The notes beneath the pieces are model-generated. The model saw only the letters and a program-made list of their open reading frames with translations, was not told the origin of the DNA and did no database searches. The position numbers were made by a program, and so were the translations under genes. Shown piece by piece: positions 56,444 to 63,468 of a stretch of 64,000 nt of DNA (its first letter is position 1; each line of letters begins with the position of its first letter). Source of the DNA: Trinickia diaoshuihuensis (GTDB lineage: Bacteria; Pseudomonadota; Gammaproteobacteria; Burkholderiales; Burkholderiaceae); the NCBI RefSeq assembly GCF_003390925.1, contig NZ_QUBS01000018.1, positions 62,001 to 126,000 on the forward strand, given 5' to 3'.

Positions 56444-56456
56444 TGAATTTGATTCA
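56444..56456. promoter_or_regulatory. MetR-binding site
   Basis: TGAA-TTTGA-TTCA matches the MetR consensus TGAAN5TTCA and lies between the divergent metE and metR genes, 28 bases before metR and about 80 bases before metE. Confidence 0.75.
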
Positions 56457-56483
56457 TACCTTACCAATCCGTGCTCGAGTCTC

Positions 56484-57407
56484 ATGCTTGAAATCCGCCA
56501 CTTACGCTCGCTGATCGCCATCGCCGAGTCGGGCAAGCTCGTTGCCGCGGCCGAGCGCGTGCATTTGAGTCAGTCGGCGCTCTCGCATCAGATTCGCGAC
56601 ATCGAGGCGCACTACGACGTTTCGTTGTTCGAACGTACGAAACAAGGGTTGCGTTTCACGTCGGCGGGCGAGCGCCTGCTGACGCTGGCCCGCGAAACCC
56701 TATCGGCGGTCGCGGCGGCCGAACGCGACTTGCTGCGCCTGAAGGGGGACACGGCCGGCGAGCTTCGAATCGTCCTCGAATGTCATACGTGCTTCGATTG
56801 GCTCATGCCGGTCATGGACGAATTCCGCCGACGTTGGCCTGAAGTCGAAGTCGATCTAGTGGCCGGCTTCCATGCCGACCCGCTACGTCTGCTCGATGAC
56901 GGCAAAGCCGATGTCGTGATCGGCTCGCAGCCGGCGGTTAAGCGCGCTCTGCACGTCGCCCCGCTGTTTCGTTTCGAAATCCTCGTGGTCATGGCCAACG
57001 AACACCGGCTGCGCAACAAACGCCGCGTCGGCGCGCAGGAGTTGGCGGGGGAGACGCTCATTACTTACCCGGTGCCCGAGTCGCGGATCGATCTGATCCG
57101 CGAGGTATTGCAACCCGCCGGCATCAAGGTGGAACGCCGCACGGCGGAGCTCACGATCGCGATCATGCAGCTCGTGGCGAGTCGCCGCGGCATCGCGGCG
57201 CTGCCGAACTGGGGGGTGAAGAACTACGTCGACCATGACTACGTATTGGCCAAGCGCGTGGGCCCGCGCGGTTTATGGAGCGAGCTGTACGCGATCGCGA
57301 CGCCCGCGTTTGCGGGCCGACCGTATTTTGACGATTTCGTGAAGATCGTTCGCGACACGTGCGCGGCTCAGCTAGAGGGAATCGAGTTGCTGTCCGGTAC
57401 GGATTGA
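56484..57407 (+). CDS. metR: LysR family regulator of methionine synthesis, MetR
   Basis: The 307-residue regulator begins MLEIRHLRSLIAIAESGKL, with the helix-turn-helix AAAERVHLSQSALSHQIRDIE (about residues 20-40). Its effector domain carries VLECHTCFDWLMPVMDEFR, a MetR hallmark. MetR activates metE in response to homocysteine and represses itself. The start at 56484 is chosen because conserved sequence begins there; the open frame upstream crosses the operator. Confidence 0.95.
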   Translation: MLEIRHLRSLIAIAESGKLVAAAERVHLSQSALSHQIRDIEAHYDVSLFERTKQGLRFTSAGERLLTLARETLSAVAAAERDLLRLKGDTAGELRIVLECHTCFDWLMPVMDEFRRRWPEVEVDLVAGFHADPLRLLDDGKADVVIGSQPAVKRALHVAPLFRFEILVVMANEHRLRNKRRVGAQELAGETLITYPVPESRIDLIREVLQPAGIKVERRTAELTIAIMQLVASRRGIAALPNWGVKNYVDHDYVLAKRVGPRGLWSELYAIATPAFAGRPYFDDFVKIVRDTCAAQLEGIELLSGTD

Positions 57408-57662
57408 AGGCGCGCGATGCAATAAATCCTGGAAAACCACGTGCGTCCGAACACCGACATTCGGTGAAAAGCGCCACAAGCTTTCATCGAACGCGAGCCG
57501 TTACGGTATCTGAACGTGGATTGATATCGATCAAAGAATCGGCGGCCTCTCTTCAAAGCGCTACGTGCTGTGCCGTTAATGCAACAAAGCGTTAAAAAAA
57601 GATTCGGCGCTGGCACTTCGAAGGAAGCGCGTCGGATAATTGTTGCGTGCCAGGAGATCATC

Positions 57663-57812
57663 ATGCAAGCCAAGCCCACCAAAATCCCGCCCCCAGAAAA
57701 AGTGGCCACGCCGGATCAAGAGCCGGTAGGTGTCGAGTTTCTTGCAACCGAACTGCCTGAGCACGTCCGAGCCTTTTTCGACGAACAACGCAAACTGTGC
57801 GATCCGAAATGA
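57663..57812 (+). CDS. Small hypothetical protein (49 aa)
   Basis: The ATG at 57663 has a good ribosome site (AGGAG, six to seven bases upstream). The 49-residue product is polar with a proline-rich start (KPTKIPPPEKVATPDQEP) and an acidic helical end (ELPEHVRAFFDEQRKLCDPK). No signal peptide or membrane segment is seen. It ends 28 bases before the chorismate mutase gene, and the two may share a transcript. I do not recognise the family. Confidence 0.6.
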   Translation: MQAKPTKIPPPEKVATPDQEPVGVEFLATELPEHVRAFFDEQRKLCDPK

Positions 57813-57840
57813 CGATCGCGGACCACGGAGTCCGCGTCGA

Positions 57841-58437
57841 ATGACGGCTCGCGCGCGCCGGAAGGCACTATCGGCCGCCGTACTCGCCCTCGCCTTTTCG
57901 CTGGCGTGCGGCGGCGCGCGCGCGGACGGCGACGAGACCGCGATGACGAACCTCGTCGCTCTCGTCTCGGAGCGTCTCGCGCTAGCGTTGCCCGTCGCGC
58001 AATGGAAGTGGGCCAACCATCGCCCGATCACCGATGCACCTCGCGAAGCGGCGCTGCTGGCCGATGTGACTCGGCGCGCGCAAGCCGCCGACGTCGACCC
58101 CGCGTTCGCACGCGCATTCTTCCAAGATCAAATCGACGCCAGCAAACAAGTGCAAACCGCGCTGTTTGCGCGCTGGCGCACGTCGGCACCGCCGTCCGGC
58201 GGCGCCCCGGACCTGGCCGCGAGCACGCGGCCGCAACTCGATCGTCTGACGCAAGCGCTCATTCCCGCGTTGGCGCGGGTTCAACCATGGCGTAAAAACG
58301 ATGATTGCCCCGCTCGACTCGCGCGTAGCCTGCGCAACTGGAAGTCGTTGACGCGCTACGGCGAAATCGACGCCGATGCGTTGAACACCGCCTTGTCCCA
58401 TGTCTGCGCGGCAGGCGGCGTAGGCGCCGAAGGCTAG
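57841..58437 (+). CDS. Secreted chorismate mutase (AroQ-gamma type)
   Basis: The 198-residue protein has a signal peptide (about residues 1-28, ending GGARA) and an all-helical AroQ pattern. Candidate active-site residues are the Arg in VSERLAL, the Lys in AQWKW, the Arg in DAPRE and polar residues in FFQDQIDASKQVQ. The gamma subclass (as in M. tuberculosis) is exported and converts chorismate to prephenate outside the cytoplasm. Two C-terminal cysteines (DDCPARL and HVCAAG) could form a disulfide. Its role in free-living species is unclear. Confidence 0.85.
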   Translation: MTARARRKALSAAVLALAFSLACGGARADGDETAMTNLVALVSERLALALPVAQWKWANHRPITDAPREAALLADVTRRAQAADVDPAFARAFFQDQIDASKQVQTALFARWRTSAPPSGGAPDLAASTRPQLDRLTQALIPALARVQPWRKNDDCPARLARSLRNWKSLTRYGEIDADALNTALSHVCAAGGVGAEG

Positions 58438-58470
58438 ACGGAGCGAGACTAGGCGGTCGAGCCGACCGCT

Positions 58471-59667
58471 TCAGACGTCGGCCGGAGCCGTGTCCGGCGC
58501 TGAGGGCACCGACGCCACTAGCGGCGCGACTGGCAGCAATGGCACAACCCGCAGCCCCCGAGCCAGATGCGTCTGCAAGATGCGAAACGTCGTCGGCTCG
58601 TATACGGGATCACCCTGACCGGGATCACCCTGTGCAGCCGCGAGCGCACGCGCGGCATCGAGCGTCGGCGCGGCACCTAGGTAGCACCACCGGTCGACGA
58701 CATGAAAGACATGCTCGCCGCCCGGCTCCTGCGCTCGCTCCTCGAACGCGATGGCCGCATCGAAGGGCCAAGGCGCCGCCTGCGATTCGGCCCGCCCAAT
58801 TCGCGGCTGTCGATTGTGCACCGGACGCAGCGTGCCGACCCATTTAGCCTCGGTCAGCAGCGCGCCCAATTCGCCGCCGGTGGCGCGCCATTGCACGCGG
58901 CGCACTTGCTCGGCGATTCGCAGCTCTCGCGCGGAACGCCGCTCACCGGTCAAATGCGCACGCACGCGTTGACGCAGCCGCACACTGCGGCCCACGTAAA
59001 GCGGCACGTCGGCGGCGTCGAAGAACGCGTAAACGCCGTGCCCCGCCGGCGCCGCATCGATCATGTCCTCGGTAATATCGCCCGCGATTCGATAGCGGCG
59101 CACGGTGCGGTCGATCTGCGCATTCAGGATCTCGGGAGTCCAAAGCGTCTGCAGCCGCTGCCAGAACTGCCACAGGAGGTCGGCATCGGCCAGCGCCCGG
59201 TGGCGCGCGAGTGGTTCGAGCGCATGTCGCTCGATCAACGCGTCCAACCCGTGGCGCTTCTCGTGCGGCCACAAAGCGCGCGATAACTTGACGGTACAGA
59301 GCACATCGGGATTGAACGTCAATCCGGCGCGTTGAAACTCCCCGCGCAGGAATCCGCGGTCGAAGCTTGCGTTGTGCGCGACGAACAAGCTGCCGTCGAG
59401 CCGATCGAAGAGTTCGGCCGCGAACGACGCAAACGTCGGCGCATCGCGCACCATATCGTCGGTGATGCCCGTCAATGACTGAATGAACGAGGGAATGGGC
59501 TGTCCGGGATTGACCAGCGTGCTCCAGCGGGAAACGCCGCCCGGGCCGACCTGCACGACACCGATTTCGGTAATGCGGTGCTCAATGACCGAACCGCCCG
59601 TGGTTTCCAGATCGACGAAAGCGATTGGCGTATCGATCGATGGGATCGGCAAAAACGAATCTGACAT
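58471..59667 (-). CDS. DnaQ-like 3'-5' exonuclease fused to GIY-YIG endonuclease
   Basis: The 398-residue protein has an N-terminal DEDDh exonuclease (residues 14-180) with AFVDLETTGG, FVAHNASFDRGFL and HRALADADLLW. A GIY-YIG nuclease domain follows (about 205-290), with GHGVYAFFDAADVPLYVGRS and a glutamate in LLTEAKWV. This layout resembles Cho/UvrC-type repair nucleases joined to a polymerase-epsilon-like proofreader. It probably acts in DNA repair. The last ~100 residues are not recognised. The start at 59667 sits four bases after a strong hairpin and has no free Shine-Dalgarno. Confidence 0.9.
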   Translation of the reverse strand: MSDSFLPIPSIDTPIAFVDLETTGGSVIEHRITEIGVVQVGPGGVSRWSTLVNPGQPIPSFIQSLTGITDDMVRDAPTFASFAAELFDRLDGSLFVAHNASFDRGFLRGEFQRAGLTFNPDVLCTVKLSRALWPHEKRHGLDALIERHALEPLARHRALADADLLWQFWQRLQTLWTPEILNAQIDRTVRRYRIAGDITEDMIDAAPAGHGVYAFFDAADVPLYVGRSVRLRQRVRAHLTGERRSARELRIAEQVRRVQWRATGGELGALLTEAKWVGTLRPVHNRQPRIGRAESQAAPWPFDAAIAFEERAQEPGGEHVFHVVDRWCYLGAAPTLDAARALAAAQGDPGQGDPVYEPTTFRILQTHLARGLRVVPLLPVAPLVASVPSAPDTAPADV

Positions 59668-59671
59668 GAAT

Positions 59672-59723
59672 AAGGGCGCTCGGGTGCTTCGATGAACGAA
59701 GTATGCACCACCCGAACGCCCTT
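59672..59723 (-). promoter_or_regulatory. Long hairpin abutting the exonuclease start codon
   Basis: Arms 59672-59686 and 59709-59723 pair over 15 bases (one G-U wobble in the minus-strand RNA) and enclose a CTTCG/CGAAG stem. The hairpin ends four bases before the ATG at 59667, with no T-run, so it could mask translation start or act as a weak terminator of the cold-shock transcript. Confidence 0.55.
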
Positions 59724-59735
59724 GTAAGGATGCCC

Positions 59736-59774
59736 GCCGCGTCAGGGACCGCCGTTAAGGCGGCTGGACGCGGC
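59736..59774 (-). terminator. Nested hairpin after the cold-shock gene
   Basis: GCCGCGTC/GACGCGGC (59736-59743 with 59767-59774) encloses CCGCC/GGCGG (59749-59753 with 59759-59763). There is no T-run, so termination is possible but not certain. Confidence 0.45.
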
Positions 59775-59791
59775 TTGCCTGGGCAAACGTA

Positions 59792-59995
59792 TTACAGCGG
59801 GCGAATATTCGCCGCTTGCTTGCCCTTCGGGCCGGTCTTCACGTCAAACTGAACGCGTTGATTTTCTTTTAGCGACTTGAAGCCTTCAGCTTGAATCTCG
59901 GAGAAATGCGCGAACACGTCCTCGTTGCCCTTGTCCGTGGTGATGAAGCCAAAGCCTTTAGCATCGTTGAACCATTTTACGACACCGGTTTCCAT
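59792..59995 (-). CDS. Cold-shock protein, CspA family
   Basis: The 67-residue single-domain RNA/DNA chaperone has both RNA-binding motifs: KGFGFI (residues 13-18) and VFAHFSEI (27-34), plus the VKWFND start. It melts RNA structures at low temperature or under stress. An untranslated leader of about 115 bases separates it from its promoter, as is usual in cold-shock genes. Confidence 0.97.
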   Translation of the reverse strand: METGVVKWFNDAKGFGFITTDKGNEDVFAHFSEIQAEGFKSLKENQRVQFDVKTGPKGKQAANIRPL

Positions 59996-60373
59996 AGTAC
60001 TGATTCCCTCGAAATTTAATAGACGGGCTGCGCCCTCCGCCTGAAACCCCAGCCTCGGAAGAACGACACCTCGGTCTCTCTCCCGGGGCGCCGTTCACTG
60101 GGTCATTCCGGCGCTGCTTTTATAAATGTTCCGTCGATCTGTCGTCAAGAAATTTTTCATTAAATGCTGAGAGCGTCAGTTGCTTATGCGAGATGCACTA
60201 GAAAATTACGCCGACCGAGTCACTATTACTTGTGAGGGGCACATAAACATCGCGAGACAGGAAAAATCTTCGCTAGTTGCAACAAGATATTTCTACGGTA
60301 AGTATTTTTCCGGGTTGTACCGTTCGCGCCGCCGTTAGATCATCAAAGTGACGTTTTTTGGTTGGAGACGGCC
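59996..60373. other. Cold-shock leader and divergent intergenic region
   Basis: The left part (to about 60112) is the untranslated leader of the cold-shock gene. The rest, to 60373, is AT-richer than its surroundings and holds no convincing gene; it must carry any promoter for the small gene at 60374. Confidence 0.5.
60119..60148 (-). promoter_or_regulatory. Predicted promoter of the cold-shock gene
   Basis: On the minus strand, TTGACG (60148-60143) and TATAAA (60124-60119) are separated by 18 bases. Transcription would start near 60112, giving a leader of about 115 bases. Confidence 0.6.
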
Positions 60374-60646
60374 GTGCATGCACTCTCTCTCAAGCGCTTC
60401 GTCTCCTGGCTGTTCCGAATGCCCCGCGCGGGTGCGGCATCGACTGGTCGGACGAATGGCGCTGCAACCTCGGTACTCGAGTTCGACCCGCTCTGGCACG
60501 GGGATCATTGGCAAAATCTATTGGCGTCGCCCATGGACGCCCGGCACTACGTGATGGAAGACTGGACGCTGCCGCTCGAAGAAGAACGAAGCGCGTATTC
60601 AGGCGCCGAGGACAAGCAGCGGGGTCGCCGCCGTCTGCGCGGTTGA
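60374..60646 (+). CDS. Small hypothetical protein (90 aa)
   Basis: A GTG at 60374 lies six bases after GGAG. The product starts with a short basic-hydrophobic helix (ALSLKRFVSWLF), then a polar middle with DPLWHGDHWQNLL and an acidic ELPLEEE-type region near the end, followed by an arginine-rich tail. Codon bias is weaker than in neighbouring genes (third positions perhaps 65 percent GC by eye). I do not recognise the family, and the frame may be non-coding. Confidence 0.4.
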   Translation: MHALSLKRFVSWLFRMPRAGAASTGRTNGAATSVLEFDPLWHGDHWQNLLASPMDARHYVMEDWTLPLEEERSAYSGAEDKQRGRRRLRG

Positions 60647-61143
60647 CGCTCCTCCAAAAAAAGACGCGGCTGGGAAGCCGCGCTGACAAAGGTTTGGAGA
60701 CGTCTTTTCCTTGATGAAAAAGTCTGCTTGGGCAAGCAGAACGCGCAGTATAGCCGGGCAGGCGATATGTGTTATCCGCATGTCGCGCAATCCTCTTTTT
60801 CAGAACCGTCAATAATCGAGCAATTCGAATACAGTCTTTGCAATTGCGTTGCAAAACAGCGTCTCGTAAACGCAACGTCAGCTATTGTCAATATTCGATT
60901 CGCACCCTTTTTCATACACCCCAAACCCTTGCTGGACAAGGGTTTCGTCGATAGCCGGCGGGTATTTTAAAATCCGCAACACTTTATTTCCGTTTTCGAA
61001 AGGCAAGCGGAAAGAAGCCCGTATTTACACTCAAGCCAGTTCGGAAAACGGACGTGCTGCCCTGGTTCCCCGCATCGCCTTGCGCACGGCTTGCCGGCGC
61101 CTCGTGTGAGCACCCAGGAAACTTCCTGATACTGGAGTGAGAG
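60647..61143. other. Porin upstream region
   Basis: This 497-base stretch has no convincing gene. It begins with a CGCGGCT/AGCCGCG hairpin (about 60667-60684) nested between AAAAAGACG and CGTCTTTT arms, then a CTGCTT/AAGCAG hairpin (about 60724-60739). The remaining part is AT-rich and should hold the porin promoter and a long leader. Confidence 0.5.
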
Positions 61144-62289
61144 ATGAAAAAAACGCTTCTAGTGGGCGCCCTGACGGGCGCGTTCGCGACAATGGCGCAC
61201 GCTCAAAGCAGCGTGACGCTCTACGGACTCATCGACGCCGGCATCACCTACACCAACAATCAAGGCGGTGCGCATGCTTGGCAAGAAACCTCGGGGTCGG
61301 TGAACGGCAGCCGATGGGGTCTGCGCGGCGCGGAAGACCTCGGCGGCGGCCTGAAAGCCATCTTCACGTTGGAAAACGGATTCAGTATCAATAACGGCAC
61401 GCTTAGGCAAAACGGCCGCGAATTCGGCCGCCAGGCGTTCGTCGGCTTGAGCAGCGAGCAGTTCGGCAGCCTGACGCTCGGCCGCCAGTATGACGACGTC
61501 GTTCAGTACCTCGGACCTTTGGCGCTGACGGGCACGCAATACGGCGGGACGTACTTCGCCCATCCGTTCGACAACGACAACCTCGACAACTCGTTCCGTA
61601 TCAATAACTCGGTCCATTTCCAAAGCGCGAACTACGGCGGCTTCAAGATCGGCGCGTTGTATGGCTTCTCGAACACGGCGGGCCAGTTCTCGAATAACCG
61701 CACGGTCAGCGTCGGCGCGTCGTACTCATGGGCGGGCCTGAACGTCGCGGCGGCCTATTTGCAGATCGATAACGATCTGAACGGCTTTAACCAAGCGGTG
61801 ACGGCCCCCGGCTCCGTGGCCGGCGATGCGGCGTTCGCTGCCGGCCGTCAGCGCACCTGGGGTGCCGGCCTGAACTACACGTTCGGCCCCGCAACGGCGG
61901 GATTCGTCTTCACGCAGACGCACCTGAACGATACGATCGGCGTCAACGCCGGCAATGCGGGCACGGCGGGAACCCTCGCGCTGCCCGGCGGCTCGGTTCG
62001 CTTCAACAACTATGAAGTCAACGCGCGCTATGCGCTGACGCCGGCGGTCAGCCTGGCCGGTGCCTACACGTACACCGATAGCTCCATCGGCGGCGTCAAT
62101 CCGAAATGGAACCAGTTCAACCTGCAAGCCGATTACGCCCTCTCCAAGCGTACGGACGTCTACCTGGAAGGCGAGTATCAGCTCGCGGTAAACAAGGGTT
62201 TGCCGATCGGCGCGGTGATCAACGGCTTGAACATGTCGTCGACCAACAAGCAAGTTGCCGCGACGCTCGGCCTACGCCACCGCTTCTAA
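61144..62289 (+). CDS. Outer-membrane porin (Gram-negative porin family)
   Basis: The 381-residue product has a signal peptide (MKKTLLVGALTGAFATMAHA) followed at once by QSSVTLYGLIDAGITYTNN, the typical start of Burkholderia OpcP/OmpC-like porins. Other marks are GSRWGLRGAEDLGGGLKAIF, RQAFVGLSSEQFGSLTLGRQYD and a C-terminal phenylalanine (LGLRHRF) needed for barrel insertion. It should form a 16-stranded trimeric channel for small solutes. The ATG follows GAGTGAGAG. A terminator ends it. Confidence 0.96.
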   Translation: MKKTLLVGALTGAFATMAHAQSSVTLYGLIDAGITYTNNQGGAHAWQETSGSVNGSRWGLRGAEDLGGGLKAIFTLENGFSINNGTLRQNGREFGRQAFVGLSSEQFGSLTLGRQYDDVVQYLGPLALTGTQYGGTYFAHPFDNDNLDNSFRINNSVHFQSANYGGFKIGALYGFSNTAGQFSNNRTVSVGASYSWAGLNVAAAYLQIDNDLNGFNQAVTAPGSVAGDAAFAAGRQRTWGAGLNYTFGPATAGFVFTQTHLNDTIGVNAGNAGTAGTLALPGGSVRFNNYEVNARYALTPAVSLAGAYTYTDSSIGGVNPKWNQFNLQADYALSKRTDVYLEGEYQLAVNKGLPIGAVINGLNMSSTNKQVAATLGLRHRF

Positions 62290-62318
62290 CCGAGCGGGCG
62301 TTGCACGCCGCATGACCG

Positions 62319-62344
62319 AAGGCGCCGGCAACGGCGCCTTTTTT
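62319..62344. terminator. Terminator between the porin gene and greB
   Basis: AAGGCGCCG/CGGCGCCTT (62319-62327 with 62332-62340) with a GCAA loop is followed by a six-T run on the plus strand. It serves the porin transcript; greB converges from the right. Confidence 0.92.
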
Positions 62345-62395
62345 CATGGTGCGAGACCTGGTGGCCGGACGGCAGTCCTTGCGCGCCGCATGAGC

Positions 62396-62956
62396 TCAGC
62401 CGCGGCCCGGATACCGTACGTCGAGCACGTCGATCGGTTCGGGGCCCGCCGGCGTATGGAGCGTTACCGTATCGCCGATACGCGCCTTCAGCAGCGCGCG
62501 GGCAACCGGCGAAATCCAACTGACGTGACCGCGGTCGAGATCGACTTCGTCGACGCCGACGATCGTCACCGTATGGACCTCGCCGTCCTCGGTCGCATAC
62601 TCGACGGTCGCGCCGAAGAACACCTGGTCGATATTTTCCTGCTTGCTCGCATCGACGACTTCGGCGATGTCGAGCCGCTTCGTCAGAAAGCGTATGCGCC
62701 GGTCGATCTCGCGTAGACGGCGCTTTCCGTAGATGTAATCGCCGTTTTCCGAACGATCTCCATTCGAGGCAGCCCAAGACACGAGCTTCACGACCTCGGG
62801 GCGCTCCTCGTCGATCAGATGAAGCAACTCGTCGCGCAGGCGTTTATGGCCGGCCGGCGTGATGTAGTTCTTGGTACCCGCCGGCATCTCCGGCTGGGCG
62901 ATGTCGAGATCGTCGTCATCGGCGTCGCTCGACTCTTTGACAAATGCCTTGTTCAT
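62396..62956 (-). CDS. greB: Transcription elongation factor GreB
   Basis: GreB rescues backtracked RNA polymerase by stimulating transcript cleavage. The 186-residue protein has the N-terminal coiled coil (about residues 30-100), whose tip carries the acidic pair after SENGDYIYGKRRLREID, and a C-terminal FKBP-like domain with SPVARALLKARIGDTVTLHTPAGP. The first ~28 residues are an acidic extension (SSDADDDDLDIAQPEMPAGT). The location next to tRNA-Arg and spoT is common in this bacterial family. Confidence 0.95.
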   Translation of the reverse strand: MNKAFVKESSDADDDDLDIAQPEMPAGTKNYITPAGHKRLRDELLHLIDEERPEVVKLVSWAASNGDRSENGDYIYGKRRLREIDRRIRFLTKRLDIAEVVDASKQENIDQVFFGATVEYATEDGEVHTVTIVGVDEVDLDRGHVSWISPVARALLKARIGDTVTLHTPAGPEPIDVLDVRYPGRG

Positions 62957-63063
62957 GTGCGAATCACTGCGTGCAATCAGACTTCAAGCGTACACGATCG
63001 TACGCGCCGCAAGAAAGTTTGAAGAAACCCACCGCAATGTCTTCCCTTTTCTCCGAACTTTGC

Positions 63064-63069
63064 TATAAT
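63064..63069 (+). promoter_or_regulatory. -10 element of the tRNA-Arg operon
   Basis: A perfect TATAAT lies 13 bases before the first tRNA-Arg. The -35 element is not clear. Confidence 0.6.
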
Positions 63070-63082
63070 TTCGCTTCTGCGT

Positions 63083-63159
63083 GCGGCTGTAGCTCAGTTG
63101 GATAGAGTACTTGGCTACGAACCAAGGGGTCGTGGGTTCGAATCCTGCCAGCCGCGCCA
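63083..63159 (+). tRNA. tRNA-Arg (ACG), copy 1
   Basis: A 77-base cloverleaf with GCGGCTG acceptor stem, anticodon loop CTACGAA (anticodon ACG, read as ICG after deamination), standard T-arm and encoded CCA. It is identical to the next copy. Confidence 0.97.
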
Positions 63160-63167
63160 CTCTTTTC

Positions 63168-63200
63168 AAGAGCCTTCTTTACCGAAGGCTCTTTTGTTTC
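63168..63200 (+). terminator. Hairpin terminator after tRNA-Arg copy 1
   Basis: AAGAGCCTTC/GAAGGCTCTT (63168-63177 with 63184-63193) is followed by TTGTTT. It may partly end the first transcript before the second tRNA. Confidence 0.8.
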
Positions 63201-63228
63201 ACCGAAGTCCGGTTTTGCGTTTTAGCGT

Positions 63229-63305
63229 GCGGCTGTAGCTCAGTTGGATAGAGTACTTGGCTACGAACCAAGGGGTCGTGGGTTCGAATCCTGCCAGCCG
63301 CGCCA
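63229..63305 (+). tRNA. tRNA-Arg (ACG), copy 2
   Basis: All 77 bases match copy 1, with only about 70 bases between the two genes, consistent with a local tandem duplication. Confidence 0.97.
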
Positions 63306-63311
63306 CCTATG

Positions 63312-63399
63312 AAGGGCCTTCCACACGGAAGGCCCTTTGTTTTTTGCATTGCGCTAAGGGCCTTCCACACGGAAGGCCCTTTGTTTTTTGCATTGCGCT
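63312..63399. repeat. Tandemly duplicated 44-bp terminator
   Basis: Two exact 44-base units (63312-63355 and 63356-63399) each contain an 11-bp stem AAGGGCCTTCC/GGAAGGCCCTT with ACAC loop and a T-rich tail. They terminate the tRNA-Arg transcript; the stem also has A-rich flanks suitable for the converging spoT transcript. Confidence 0.92.
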
Positions 63400-63468
63400 T
63401 ATTTTGCGCGCCCGCTTCGTCGTTGTGCGCGCCTACGCAGAGTGCCGCGGCGCGGACAGTTGCGCAGC

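Noticed and set aside
54089-56483. Cobalamin riboswitch upstream of metE
   Set aside because: Only 118 bases separate metE from metR and they hold a MetR box; there is no room for a B12 element and no B12-box pattern.
60728-60970. Open frame of 80 codons before the porin gene
   Set aside because: No ribosome site, AT-rich codon use unlike neighbouring genes and no recognisable features; treated as leader sequence.
63083-63305. Transposon-like direct repeat
   Set aside because: The repeated 77-base units are two identical tRNA-Arg genes.
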